Assembly (NCBI RefSeq): GCF_910592395.1 | Contig: NC_088310.1 | Location: forward strand, 12,099,501 to 12,163,500 | DNA: 64,000 bases | From: Lineus longissimus | Lineage: Eukaryota; Nemertea; Pilidiophora; Heteronemertea; Lineidae | Reading direction: 5' to 3' | Shown here: positions 46,557 through 58,444 of the stretch, in pieces | Layout of the letters: every line of letters begins with the position of its first letter | Position numbering within the stretch: the first letter of the stretch is position 1 | Notes under the pieces: generated by a model | Told to the model about the DNA's origin: nothing | Databases searched by the model: none | What the model saw: the letters and a program-made list of their open reading frames with translations, nothing else | Program-made: the position numbers and the translations under genes

Positions 46557-47585
46557 CTAAGTCAGGAACATACAAAGCCTAAAACAGGCCTCAACGGCTT
46601 TCAGCAGTGTCGGATATTCTAAAGCGTTCACCTCAATGATAAGAAATGCCTGAGTTGGAGAGGTTCTATCCCCAAGAGCCAACACGAAGGGCTGCACAGC
46701 TCCACTTGGGAGGTCCTGAAGGAATGAGGGGATATTTGTTGTCACCTGCAAGACAAATCAATTTCTATCAGACAATTAAGCTAATGTAATATACATGTAA
46801 GCAAAGACCCCTCTAGACTAGTCATCTACTAAAAAACTATGGCCCTGTTATAATACAATCAAAAATCTGTATGCAATATTCAAGGTCGCCATGCTCAAAT
46901 CGCAAAAACTACATGAAGGCAATAACTTTATACCTGCTTGAACTGTATGAACGATGACATTGCCTCAGTCACGGATGGTCTATGACCTTTTGTTGGCCTG
47001 GGGGGCAGCATGATCGGTAGAAGTTGCATTGCAACTACACTCTGTTCCACTGGAAAATAACCATTATAATGTATTTTGGAAATGATACTCAGTTAGCAGT
47101 ACTGGTTCCATTCATTCATTGGTCTAAATCGTAGTATTTTCCAAAATAAATGGAAATTAACGTTAGCCTCGCTTTCAATGACGCCGTCAAGACTGAGTTG
47201 TGTATCAGCGCCACGTCATGGATTAGTTTCGCTGGTTCCTCATTGGATCACTAGAATCTTTTTTGCTTCTGGTATCAATTCAAGGCATCTGAGACAAAAT
47301 TGGGGTAAATGCAGTAAATACAGTCATACAAATTGCATGTCAGATGGCCACTTAAAAAAAGGGATACTTGAACAATAATAATGTACTTAAGTCTTACCAA
47401 CACTTTCATCATTAACATCATCTTCAACACTGGTATCCTTACCCCAAGACTACTATCATGACTATTACATAGTAGTAGATTGCGGTACTTCCTTGCAAAC
47501 TTCATTCTGGTACCAATTTTTGGAATCAGCTCCTTTATTATTTCATCGTCCAACATACAAAATGCCTCCTCATCAATGCCTTCAT
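46557..47585 (-). pseudogene. SAM-domain gene remnant (SAMD3-like family), three exons
   Basis: Minus-strand exons with GT-AG borders: 47443-47585, 46934-47049 and 46557-46745. The first gives GIDEEAFCMLDDEIIKELIP then KIGTRMKFARKY, the second half of a SAM domain. The second gives QSVVAMQLLPIMLPPRPTKG and VTEAMSSFIQ. The last gives PFVLALGDRTSPTQAFLIIE and the terminal CFRLCMF before a stop. The last two exons join in phase. The order and wording resemble the multicopy SAMD3-like proteins of fish and invertebrates, recalled rather than checked. The large middle section expected between SAM and C-terminus does not fit in the 390-bp gap, and the first half of SAM is not found. It is probably carried by a transposon whose right end is at 50050. 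Confidence 0.5.
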
Positions 47586-47759
47586 CTGAAAATAGATGTA
47601 GTCCTAAATGAAATGAAAATCATGCAAAAATGAAGGTTGCCATACTTTAAGCTTAATCTGGTGGTATTACGTATACTAAGTACTAGTAATTGATGACAAC
47701 AGGCCAGCCAGTCAATACTGACATGCTTCCATAGAGTAATTCTTGGTTTGATCAGGATT

Positions 47760-50025
47760 CAATTCTACAAAAAAAAGAAAAAAACCTAGGTCACCATCAA
47801 CTCCCACAAAATGGACACAAAAAACGTTGTAGTCCAAAAGCACCACCCCCTTCTCAGCGGATTGTCTGTCACAGTGTCACAGACAGACATGTAATGGAAT
47901 GGTTTGCAGTTTTTGGAGTATTTTCAACATCCTGTGCAAATTTAATTGTAGCACTAGCAGCCAATTTAGAATCAATAAAACAAATTTTGGAACAAAAAGA
48001 TTCATCAACCACAATCATTCAACAACCACTGCTGCGCACTATCGCTAGCATATGGTTGAAAAACCAGCAATTAATCTTGGTACATCCTGTTGTGAGACTT
48101 TTCAATACTATCAATACTACCAATTATGACCCCCCCCCCCCCTACTTTCGTCAAAATTATAGAATTAACCCTATGCATTATAGAATTTCCATCTATCTAG
48201 GCCTACCACTCTTGTTAATGCAGGCAAGCATTGTGTTGCAAAAGGAAAGGATCATGGGGAGACCCTACTGAGATCCGATATATCAATTCGATAATGTACC
48301 AGGTACTGTTATTCACTGTAATCTACAAGAGTACTCAATTTCGACCCGGCCATTTCATTCGATATTAACCAGTTAAAAATACAGAGTTGGTAGATAATCA
48401 TAAAGACATTTAGTAGAGGACAGGAAGGATCCAAGAAAGCATCCACAGAACGAACTTCTCTTTCCAAATACATAAAATTAAATAAGCTACACTACTGAAC
48501 ACTGACTGGACCTGGTGGTCCTGGATGATCATATGTCTCAGGCAAACTACACTGCAAAACTTACAACTATCAATAAGACTGCAGACAATTCAGACACTGA
48601 CCAATCCAGACTGCCAGATCAAAACGTCCAGATTGAATGAACAGTCTCACGACGAGTGACCAGTCAGACCAGTAGGCCTTCTGGTCTCGGCAGTGGATTT
48701 CGACTGAATTCAGTGTGGACATTTCAAAGCCTTTAGGCCTATGGTGGCCAGGCTTCACCACTAACAGGGCTATAATGTACATTGCATGTAGGGCCTCGCA
48801 TGCTAGGCCCTACATGTACATATGTACATGTATTGTAGCCTATACACTGTAGGTGGTGGGTCAGTGCATGCAAATCATGAATGAATGAATCATCATCTGT
48901 TCTGAATGAAGCGTCTGTGTCCGAAGCATTTTTCAGCAAGACATTTCACGCAATATGCGTGAATTTGACACTCTGCTATAATGAGACAACAATTTCTGCT
49001 CGCAAGTATTTGGAAAAGGAACATTTGGCAGAATGAGGTCGAAATCGATCGCATTTTAGATCAGTATAAAACGTCAACAGTTCCGGCGACTTCCGCCATC
49101 GATTTTGAGCTCGATCCGAGTGCACCCTCTCGGAAATACTTTACACTTGCGTCAACTTTTTCGGCGGGAATATTCAAACTAACGAGTATCTCATTAAATG
49201 CATGTAATGCGCGAATGCTCTACTGATACTTCGGAACAAATTTTCAATAATGTTCATATAAAATTTAGCACTAAAATCGAATAAAACTGTTTGAAACCTG
49301 TTCTTAAATCGAGAGTGCGACACTTTGCTTCATGGCGCGCACTCGCATTATCACAAGAGCGCTGACGGGCGCACACTTTCGCGGGCCTTTTTAAGTTGTC
49401 TTTTACTTATCACATCGCCTACAAACTTCTTCTTTTTCCAGTTTAGTGCATTCTTCATTAATACATGTAATAGAGTAGCCTACAGGCCTATCGAACTGGT
49501 GATAAAAATGTTTTGTGCATGCGTCGTGAGAACTGAAGAAAAAAGAGAACTAAAAACAGGTTTCGAATGGTGCGCGTTTTCTTTTTTGCCTTAGGCCTAT
49601 ACAAAATTGTCAAAAAAAATGTCTTTTCTGCTGTCGGAAACATGAAAAAAAGAATATCTACAAAAGCTATATCTTACCCATGAACACTTTAACCAGTTCT
49701 CCCATCCCCCATGAGGCCAAGGTTTCCTCGACGTCCATTTCAAAGATCAGCGAAAACGAAGTTTGGCTTTTGAAGCGGGTTAAAAATGGCGGCGATCGAC
49801 GCTGGACGTCTGCTGTCTGGGGGCGCATTCTGATTGGTTGAAGCTTACTACTTCAAGTGGTTAATTCACAAAATCAGTGATTCTGATTGGTTGGCTGATT
49901 TTACTACTTGAAATGGTAAAAAAGTATTCATGCTGTTTGGATTTCAAGTAGTTACTCTAACTATGAAAATAGTTATGTTAACTACTTATTGGTAAACGTA
50001 TCGTTAACAACTTCAAATGGTAAAT
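47760..50025. other. Non-coding stretch upstream of the SAM gene remnant
   Basis: Short open frames only (47894-48271, 48981-49226 and others) with no domains. A palindromic patch of tacatgtac/gcatgtagggcc lies at 48780-48835. From about 49845 the sequence becomes rich in subterminal phrases such as aactacttgaaatggt, also seen just after 45286, which suggests the terminal region of a transposon. Confidence 0.5.
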
Positions 50026-50050
50026 GATTTACTATTTAATTTTTGGAGTG
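49980..50050. repeat. Right terminal repeat of a TA-targeting transposon
   Basis: The end aaatttttggagtg (to 50050) is the reverse complement of cactccaaaaattaaat at 42726-42742. Both are flanked by TA. AT-rich subterminal repeats (taactactt, caaatggt) precede it. The left partner lies inside the foldback spacer, so the original element structure has been rearranged. Confidence 0.6.
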
Positions 50051-50670
50051 TACAAGTAATGTATATCTTATATATTTTTTTAATTATTGTTTTCTACACG
50101 CCCAATTCATGCATGAACACGAACTTGATCGAGAACAACATCCATAACTATTTTTTGTCTACATGGATGCCCTTGCTGAATGTGCACATGCTCTGTGCCG
50201 TAAAGGCATCTTTTAGAGTGTACCAAGAACTTTCATCAAAGAGCGATTTAAATCGCGTTCACCGGTTTTACGAGCAGAAGAGATATTTTGAAGAGACTTT
50301 GAATATATTTTTGTCGCATTTAGCAGCGATTTTGATCGCATGCGCAGCGATTTGAACCACTCCCTTGCGAGGTGATTTGGGGAAAAGTGCCACAAAGATT
50401 GCTTTAAAAGGACGGAAATCAAATTATTTGGCGTTGTAAAAATGACGGAGCCAATGATATGGACTTACAATCCGATTTGCTTTACACTCGACTTTAAAGG
50501 AGAACTTTTGAGAGGAACTAAAAAGTTGTTTTTACTCTGTGACTCCCGGTCTGCAACTAAGATTTGCTCCAAAAATGAAATTATTGAGAATTTAGAGAAG
50601 TTTAGAACATAGAGAAGAAAGACCGTAGTCCTTAAAAGTTATAGTCAATTTAAATAATCTTCCATTTCAG

Positions 50671-52129
50671 AACCCTCATGATAATAATGTTTACTGGTGC
50701 TATGCTTTCCGGTTACTATCTGACTGCCATGTCCATAGACCGCGCCATGGCCGTCCGTTTTCCAATGGCTGCGAAAAGGCTGTGCACCAAGGACAAAGCG
50801 AGGAAAGTCGTACTGGTTGGGACTATTCTGCTTATACTGCTGCAAACATCAATCTTTTCCACACGCTGCAGTACATCAATGATGCAGTACAAGGTACACT
50901 CTAAAACCTGGAATACAAGGAATGAGGCTCGTCCCCATTCATTACAATGGAGGAGGGAGTCTCAGACCTCAATATCACTTTCTAAAGAAAGGACACAATA
51001 GGGTCTTCTTTATAAGAAGAAATGGGCCTACTATAACCAATGATGTTGATTTCGTTTCACTCTCAATGTCAGCCAAGATCACAGGAAGATTATAACACAT
51101 GCGACTCCAATGGCCCATGTCATTAATAAAAGAATGATATCTGACTTAGTAGCCCATCCCCATTCAAACCACTGTAATGACTTGCGGCGGAGCCTTACTC
51201 CTTGTACTCAAGATTTTAAAGCATAACTGAGGTACCTTCGGTCACTGTGGACTAGGTATCTTCACCGTAAGGATACGTGGCATGTGTTGAGCGCCCGGTC
51301 TCACGTCGATTTTGTGACTGACGCAACCAGTAGTTTAATCGACTGCCAAGAAGGAGGCCCTCATTACAGGTGTTCGTTAAAATTTCCGAACACTAAAATA
51401 TCAGTAATTTATGTTCAAAATAACAAACAACCAAAAGTTGATATTCGACCAGAAAAAAAGCGAGGTGGCAATAATACGTTGGTCAACATCTTGAGTAGAC
51501 CAGATGTGATGTGCATTGTACGTAGAGGTAATAGAATTTGAATGAGCTTTAATAGTTTTGTTTTGTTTTGTTTTGTTCTTATTTCTTTTTTCATTTTCAC
51601 TTTCACTTTCTTTCAGGGATTGACAACCTTGCAATCAACATTCCCAATGACTTCATAGGAAGTCAAGCCGCCTCTGGCTTCCAGTTGGTGGTAGGCACAA
51701 TCATGCCATTCACAATCATCATCACATGCAATGCCATTATCATCATCGCCGTCAAAGGCGCCACAAGGTCACGTGCCATATTGATTTCAGCGAAACCGGC
51801 AAGTGAAGCATCAGAAAAGAAAACAGCTCATTTAACGAAGATGTTAATATTCGTCAGCATTGCCTACCTAGCTACTTCAATTCCGATTATTCATCGTGGC
51901 TCTTCTAATACCAGAGGTAGTTAAAGTGTTTGATTTTACAGAAACATGTGACTTTTTACTTTACAATGTAATAGTTGCATGTTTGTTTATTCTTTGGCTT
52001 TTTAACTTTTCGTTGAATTTTTACATGTATTGCCTCGGCGGTGGACGGAAGTATATACAGGATATGAAAGAGCTGATTCAGCAGTTTTTAGTCACATTCC
52101 GCCTGCAGTCGAAATTTGGCACAGCATAA
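50671..52129 (+). pseudogene. Rhodopsin-like peptide-type GPCR, TM3-TM7, frameshifted
   Basis: The exon 50671-50893 (acceptor ttccatttcag, donor aag/gtacac) encodes TM3 to TM4: SGYYLTAMSIDRAMAVRFPM has DRA for the DRY box, then KVVLVGTILLILLQTSIF. The second exon begins 51617 (acceptor tttctttcag) with TM5 (GFQLVVGTIMPFTIIITC), a basic third loop and TM6 (LTKMLIFVSIAYLATSIPI). A single-base frameshift near 51890 moves TM7 to another frame: LLYNVIVACLFILWLFNFSL, then NFYMYCLGG replacing NPxxY, ending at 52129. Exon phases also disagree (0 versus 2 bases). No TM2 exon is found. The motifs suggest a neuropeptide-type receptor; ligand unknown. It could be a pseudogene or carry an assembly error. 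Confidence 0.75.
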
Positions 52130-54300
52130 AGGTTGTGCCGATGTTCGATCAAAGATGTGCTCGAATCATCCTCCATGCAAGAGTGTTTGTGTTAACTTGT
52201 AGTGATTAACATACTAAAGATGACTCAACCAATGGTTATTATCGCACAACCAATACTTAGGCCTCGACAGAGCTATATAAATTAAGACGCAGTGTTAATA
52301 TGGTGGCAAAGTTAATATTCCTCTATTATTCGTACCGGAGTTACATCATTTTCAGCGTTGTTTCATCAGTTTGATTATGTCTCATTTAGAATACTGATAT
52401 TTGAATGTGCCACCTCAGAATAGAACAAGATGAAACACAGAACTTTAGAAAATGTCAAAGCTGCGATAACGAAACAAGTAAGGGGGAAATCTGACATCGA
52501 CATACATGTACATTTAGAAAGGTCAATGCATGAGATTATGCACGAATATACTGGGAGTAAAAGGTAATGTAAAGCTATTTTTATTCATTTCGAGAGATGT
52601 TTTGATTATTTGTAATACAGCTTCAAACTGATAATTCCCATAGGAAAGATTTCTGGTTCGAATTTTCTGGTGTATGAACCACCAAAGTCCGGGAGGTGCT
52701 AATAGAGAGGTCGCGCACCATTGCTACTCCCACTCCGACTTCAACTGAGCTTGAGGCAGGCAGTCATTTAGTGAAATCTTCAATTAAACTGAATAATTGA
52801 ATGCTTTCATATTGATATATTTTCTGTATCTGCACAATCGTTTTTGAAATTCCAAAATTGGACCTGTGCATAAAACGGATAAAATGAAGTCGTCATCCAA
52901 GTCTTAGTCAATCACTACGACTTGGAATACAACTTCATAACTTCCTTCTAATGCACAGGTACGACCTGGAATTTTAAAATCCTCATACATGTACACGTAC
53001 ATGTAGTTTATCAATATGAAAACGTTCGTCACTTAATTTAAATCGAAGTTGTCACCAGATGACACTAATTCACTCTCAAAATTGGAGTCGGAGTGGGAGT
53101 CGTAAATGATGTGAAACCTCTCTATTAGCAGCTATACTCTAACCAACTTCGAGTATTGATTTACTGTACAGAAAACAATGGCTTATCTTTTTATATTGCG
53201 ATATTATAGTCTTGATAATCAGGATATCCTGCGACTAGCTCATATAGGACAATTAATTGAACGTTTCCTTTAAGTCAGTTCCAATACACCTTGCTTATCG
53301 AAATGGCATTTGATCATCAATTTGTCAGAAAGAATGAACCTATATAAAGCAATGACGGTGCAAAGTTGGACACAAACCGACAATGGCAAACAAATGAGCT
53401 CAAGTCATGGGTATCGGTTGACCCAGAAAAACATTCATAACAACATTACGATGCCTATTATGTTGTCGTGCCATTTTGTCCCGTGCTTTTCCACGATAGC
53501 CCAGTACGATGAAAAATTCGAAGGACACGGAGCGCTATTTGTATAGCCTCGTCAAACTTGCTGCCTGTAAGAGAGAACAGCTACTGGGTGCCTCTCATGT
53601 TTCAATTGCAGTTGGGTGTTTGACGGTCAAGCGAGGATAAGAAATAATATATAAGCCTGTTTGACAGAGTAAACGATACGTTAGAGAGAGAAGCATTGTT
53701 GTGACTTTCAAAATCCTTTAGTCTTCTTTGAAAGAAGAGGTCAATGGTCAGGCCTCCGCATTACATGCAATTAATAATAGAGGCTTGATCATTAGTTTTA
53801 GAAGGAATAATAGATGATCCAAACAATAGCTGTATTTTCATTATGCTTATTTCTCGTTATACATGTACGCATCTATGTGTATTACACAAGAAAAAGACGT
53901 GAGACTGCACGGAGTAACTATCAGCCCAAGGAATCTTACTCCAGATCCCGTAGTCCGGTTTATTTGGTTTTATAAGATAATAACGCAATAAATAAGGCTT
54001 GGACACGCCTCTTTCTGAACACTGTAAAATCATTGTCTATTCCAGCTTCGTCTAGTTCTAAAATGTAGGCAAGACTCCATTTAAAGAGAGGTACTGTATT
54101 TTCATCGACAAACCACCGGTTCCTAATATTCAGGCCAAACCCACCTTATGATGGTAGATACGTAGCAGAGGATCACAATACACGCATGGTAACGACCAAT
54201 AGCAGTAGACTGTCAACTTGGACAGCAGGCCCAAGTTTTAGAGGGGCTGCTGTATGTTTCGCAGGTGACCTAATAGGGTTGCGTCATTTGTACGGACGAG
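52130..54300. other. Non-coding stretch with a 430-bp palindrome
   Basis: No gene is recognised. It contains the imperfect palindrome at 52697-53130, a tacatgta-type run near 52985-53005, and only short domainless frames. Confidence 0.55.
52697..53130. repeat. Imperfect palindromic MITE
   Basis: gctaatagagaggt (52698-52711) pairs with acctctctattagc (53116-53129). actcccactccgact (52726-52740) pairs with 53086-53100. Further inner blocks (catattgatat with atatcaatatg, acctgtgcat with atgcacaggt) pair towards a centre near 52905. The whole 430 bp can fold into one hairpin. No coding capacity. Confidence 0.8.
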
Positions 54301-54312
54301 TGCCGCGGCGGA

Positions 54313-54629
54313 ATAATACGGGGTGTCCCACAAAATACTCCACCGGTTTTTACGTGGTGTTTAATTTCAAAATTTGAGAACCTTAAAAAGTGTAAAAAAG
54401 GCATATCAAGGCTTGTTTGCTAAGTGTAATGGATGATTGAAAGGAACTTCGAACAACAATGTCTGGTCCATAGTTTGGAATCCGGGAGAATTACCTTAGC
54501 ATTTTAGTTGGGACACCACGTAGGCCTAAAAGGGCAAAAACTATTTAGTAATCAGTGATGTTTCAGGCGTATATAAAGTTTGGGTACTGTCGGAAACCTC
54601 TTCTTGCCTTGCCTACAACTTGTTGAAAA
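54313..54629. other. Probable 5' part of the pogo-like transposon
   Basis: ggggtgtcccacaaaatac at 54320 resembles Tc1/mariner-type termini and precedes the transposase by 310 bp. No matching inverted terminus was found downstream, so the element boundary is not proven. Confidence 0.35.
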
Positions 54630-55969
54630 ATGGATGAGCCACTGCCTAAAAGAAAGCGTAGTTATTCCGTGTCGGAGAAGCTGCGATACCTGCGAGACTT
54701 TGAGGTTGCCATTGGAAATGGCACTGTGCGAACGATGACAGAATTTGCCAACCACCACAACATACCTTTTGAGACGTTTCGCAGGTGGAACCGTCATGAC
54801 CTGGAATTGAAGGAGGAGCAGAACCGGGGCAAAGACCGAAAGGTGCAGCAGAGGTTGATTGGTTACTGGCCTGAGGTCGAAGACCAACTAGAAATTTGGT
54901 TCCGGGATGTTCGGCGAAGACGTCTACCTGTTGTGATCCAGGATGTCCAGGAGAAGGCCGTGCAACTATTTCAGACCTGGTGGGATGCTCTCCCAGAAGA
55001 GTGCCGACAACTCGCCACAGATGCAAAACCACTAATGCATGATTTCCATGCATCCAACGGCTGGATGGAACTTTTTATGAAGAGGAAGGACATCAGCCTG
55101 CGAAAAGTCACGAAGACCACTACCACCATTCCAGAAAACGCCGTTGTCCTGGTTCGAAACTTTCGCGATGAAATAACCAACACCATCAAAAATTTTGGTA
55201 TACCAATGCGCCTGTTTTTCAACTTGGACCAGACTTTTCTCCTTTTTGACCTCCGCCTAATGTACACCCTCAATGAGAAAGGCGCCAAGGCTGTTGATGT
55301 ACGAACCTCCAGGAAGAATGCAAAGCTGGGATGTTCTGTTACACCTTGCGTGGCGGCGAATGGCGATAAGATGCGAGCCCACATCACCTTTCCGAGAAGA
55401 GGATTTGTTCGCGCGCTTCGAGCTCTGGAAGAGGCCGAGTTGCCCGAAAACGTTGTGGTCACATCGTCCGCCACGGGATGGGTCAGACAGGAGACGAGTC
55501 ACCATTGGCTTGACGAAATCTTCATCCCATACGTCCATGAGGCCCATGCTGAACGGCTCATACATTTGGTGGATCAGTTCAGAGTACATCGAACGGAGAA
55601 CTTCAGGAATCGTCTCACTGCAGAAGGGGGCAGACTCAACTTTGTACCGGCCGGATGCACATCTTTGGCACAACCCCTGGATGTGGCTGTCATGAGATCC
55701 TTCAAATGTCACGCCAGACAAGCATGGAAGTCATGGAAGACCGAAAACACCAACGAAGCAGGCCAGTGTGATCCAATTGGACTCAGAGATGTTGTGCCTT
55801 GGAAGCGATCAGCCCAGAGGTCGTCGAGCATGGATTTGAGAAAGCGTTACGCCCACAGAACATAGACGCAGGTCCACACCCAGTTCCAAATGACGACGAT
55901 GACGACGAACAGGGGGTAGAATTCCTCAATCTGCCTGATGAGTTTGAGTCTGAGATAGCAGGGCAGTAA
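54630..55969 (+). pseudogene. Tc1/mariner-pogo transposase (DDE_1 family), one frameshift
   Basis: The frame opens with a basic N-terminus and a pogo/CENP-B-type helix-turn-helix (residues about 10-60, FANHHNIPFETFRRWNR). A catalytic core follows with FFNLDQTF (D200), HLVDQFRVH (D315) and TSLAQPLDVAVMRSFK (D351). The D315-D351 spacing of 35 residues and the final Asp fit pogo/Fot-like DD-D enzymes that cut and paste DNA at TA. At about 55793-55800 one base is missing. The +1 frame then reads LEAISPEVVEHGFEKAL and an acidic tail (NDDDDDEQ) to a stop at 55967-55969, as in related proteins. In the unshifted frame it stops at 55865. The core is complete, so the break affects only the tail. Confidence 0.86.
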
Positions 55970-56684
55970 GCAATCGGCTCAACAGAGAAAATCGGCAACC
56001 AGATCAGAATAAAAATCCAAAATAATGAATAAAAACAGAAAAAAACAGAAATGAGAAATAAAAACTAAAAACAATGAATAAAGGCAAAAAAAGATGAATA
56101 AAGATTGGATGAGCCAATCTGAATAAACCTGAATGCATGAAGCATCGCTGTCTTGAAGCGATGCTGGTAGAGCCCCCAAAAGGCCTGTGATGCCCACTCC
56201 AACGCGTTTTATGTGAGAAAGGGTTAACGTTGATCTATCAAACAGACCCAAACCGCAAAACCGCACTGAAACCGCAAACTCAGACCGCAAACCACAACAA
56301 ACGCGAGCGCTTTGCATATCCTATGTGTCTCGTTAGGCCAATCTGTCCTTCTACTACTAATGCACCTACTTCATTCAACTTTCGACCAATGAGTGAAATG
56401 GTATTGTGCCCTGTGCTCGCGGTAGGCGTATGCATTACGCCTAATGAACAGGTGTGCAAGGGATAGTAGTCCTAGGGCTGATAGTCCGTGTAACAATAGC
56501 CCGCATTGCTAAATGTTTTGGTTAGGGTTAGCGGTACAAGAGATCATGCTGCTTAATTGGTCAAATACAATGCTACCGGACTATGACTCCAGGGGGACTA
56601 TATCCGCTGTCACACCGGTCTTACATCGATGAAAAGACAGTATATGGAGAGAATGCTTCGCCGACACTTATATGATTGTAACCT
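55970..56684. other. Flank of the transposase, non-coding
   Basis: A-rich simple sequence (gaataaaaac-type repeats, 56005-56125), then unremarkable sequence without genes. Confidence 0.5.
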
Positions 56685-56938
56685 GTTGCACCGTCTGCAA
56701 GAGAACTCTGCAAACTTCTCGATGGTCCCGGTGTAACATCTGTGGTTGTTTCCCATGTGTCAGTGTTTCCAAACAATAGGCAGCTAGAGAGACCACGACT
56801 TTTCAATAGGGTGGATACACAGAAAAACTTGTCAATCTATTTTTGAGCGTTCCCAAACAATGAGGGGAAACACTCAAAGACAGAAACACTCAAAAACATT
56901 ACACCGGTCTTGCAGAGTTCTCTTGCAGACGGTGCAAC
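56685..56938. repeat. Hairpin repeat with perfect 29-bp arms
   Basis: gttgcaccgtctgcaagaga and the next 9 bases (56685-56713) are exactly inverted at 56910-56938. Inner blocks (cccggtgtaacat with acattacaccgg, gtttccaaacaat with imperfect partner) also pair. It is non-coding and MITE-like. Confidence 0.88.
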
Positions 56939-57003
56939 GTTCTAAGTGCCCACACATACGCACACACATGCAGGTACATTCTCCAAAGCAGAGGTGATAT
57001 TCA

Positions 57004-57007
57004 AGCA
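57004..57007. repeat. Left 4-bp target duplication (agca)
   Basis: Matches 58445-58448. It is short, so a chance match is possible. Confidence 0.5.
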
Positions 57008-58444
57008 GAGACAAGACCACAATTGATTTTTTAAGCCTTTTAGCAGTTAAATTGTCAATGTTTGACCGCGACGCATCAAAGAACGCGTGGTGTTGTGAAT
57101 CTGAAATTTAGATTATGTTATTCCGGACAGTCGGGCAAGTAAATGGTGAAAAATAAAATGGTGATTGACCACGGAAATTCTTTTTTTAATCGACAAATTA
57201 GACAGACTTTGATATTTCCACTCTTTTCAGCCAACTGGCAGAAAAAACTCAAAACACGCCCCCTATTACCCAATTAGCAAAATTCGAAATTAATTTTTTC
57301 ATCAAATAATTTCTTTATATCTGTAGACTTGCCACAACAAATATTTTTTCAATACCTCTCCAAATATGTACTTGAGAGTAAAAAACATGCACTCGTCTAA
57401 TAGATAGGCCTGGACCCTCCAACCTATGAATATTCATTAGTGGTCTTGTCTCAATGAAGGTACATTTCAGGGGTTAACATTTTGAGATTTTTTCAAACTA
57501 ATGTACATGACATCCCACAACTCTCCAACAAAGGAAAGTCATATCTGGACATTTTTGGAGAAATGAGAGACATTTCAAAGAGTGGTACAACTGTGCCAAA
57601 GCGACGAAAGAGGACAAAATCGACAAAAAGTCATGATTTTGCACCCAACAGCACCAAATTCAAAGACCTGCCCTGGCCAGAATAAGCAAGCTATGGAGCT
57701 GAAACTTCAGGATGTGATTTAGGAATATCTTTGCTGCTTAGGGCACAACTTTCAGAATCAAGGCCTAAGTAGTTTCAAAGAAATTACAAAATGGATGGCA
57801 ACACAACAAGACTTGTAAAAATGAAACCGAACTTAGACCGGGGTTAGGTTGACTCTTATTTGGGTCAAATTAAGTTTTTTTCTCATTATTTTAGCTTGTT
57901 TTGACCTTAAATCATCAGCAATACAATATTCTAAATGAATTAGAGTGATTTGAGCACATTCAAATTTTTCACTATATTGACCCAAAATGTAGTGTAAATA
58001 GAGACAAGACCACAATTGATTTTTTAAGCCTTTTAGCAGTTAAATTGTCAATGTTTGACCGCGACGCATCAAAGAACGCGTGGTGTTGTGAATCTGAAAT
58101 TTAGATTATGTTATTCCGGACAGTCGGGCAAGTAAATGGTGAAAAATAAAATGGTGATTGACCACGGAAATTTTTTTTTAATCGACAAATTAGACAGACT
58201 TTGATATTTCCACTCTTTTCAGCCAACTGGCAGAAAAAACTCAAAACTCGCCCCCTATTACCCAATTAGCAAAATTCGAAATTAATTTTTTCATCAAATA
58301 ATTTCTTTATATCTGTAGACTTGCCACAACAAATATTTTTTCAATACCTCTCCAAATATGTACTTGAGAGTAAAAAACATGCACTCGTCTAATAGATAGG
58401 CCTGGACCCTCCAACCTATGAATATTCATTAGTGGTCTTGTCTC
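57008..58444. mobile_element. Composite element: two 445-bp TIR repeats around 548 bp
   Basis: 57008-57452 and 58001-58444 are direct repeats, almost identical (I see about three differences). Each repeat itself begins gagacaagaccac and ends gtggtcttgtctc. The 4-bp agca at 57004-57007 recurs at 58445-58448, outside the outer ends, whereas the inner junctions do not show it. This indicates that the whole 1,437 bp moved as a unit. The middle (57453-58000) contains a 67-codon basic frame without a known domain. A short LTR element is the alternative, but the repeat starts with GA not TG, and no primer-binding site or polypurine tract is visible. Confidence 0.8.

Noticed and set aside
50041-50355. 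Possible TM2/first-loop exon of the GPCR
   Set aside because: There is a hydrophobic stretch followed by LLNVHMLCAVKA, but the conserved TM2 LxxxD is missing and the sequence starts inside a transposon terminus; not supportable as an exon.
51284-51541. Possible extra GPCR exon between TM4 and TM5
   Set aside because: Neither phase nor sequence fits an extracellular loop, and the putative acceptor gives an immediate stop in the required frame.
57008-58444. Short LTR retrotransposon (direct repeats as LTRs)
   Set aside because: The repeats begin GAG and end CTC with a 13-bp inverted pair, and no primer-binding site or polypurine tract was seen. A composite of TIR elements fits better, though LTRs are not fully excluded.
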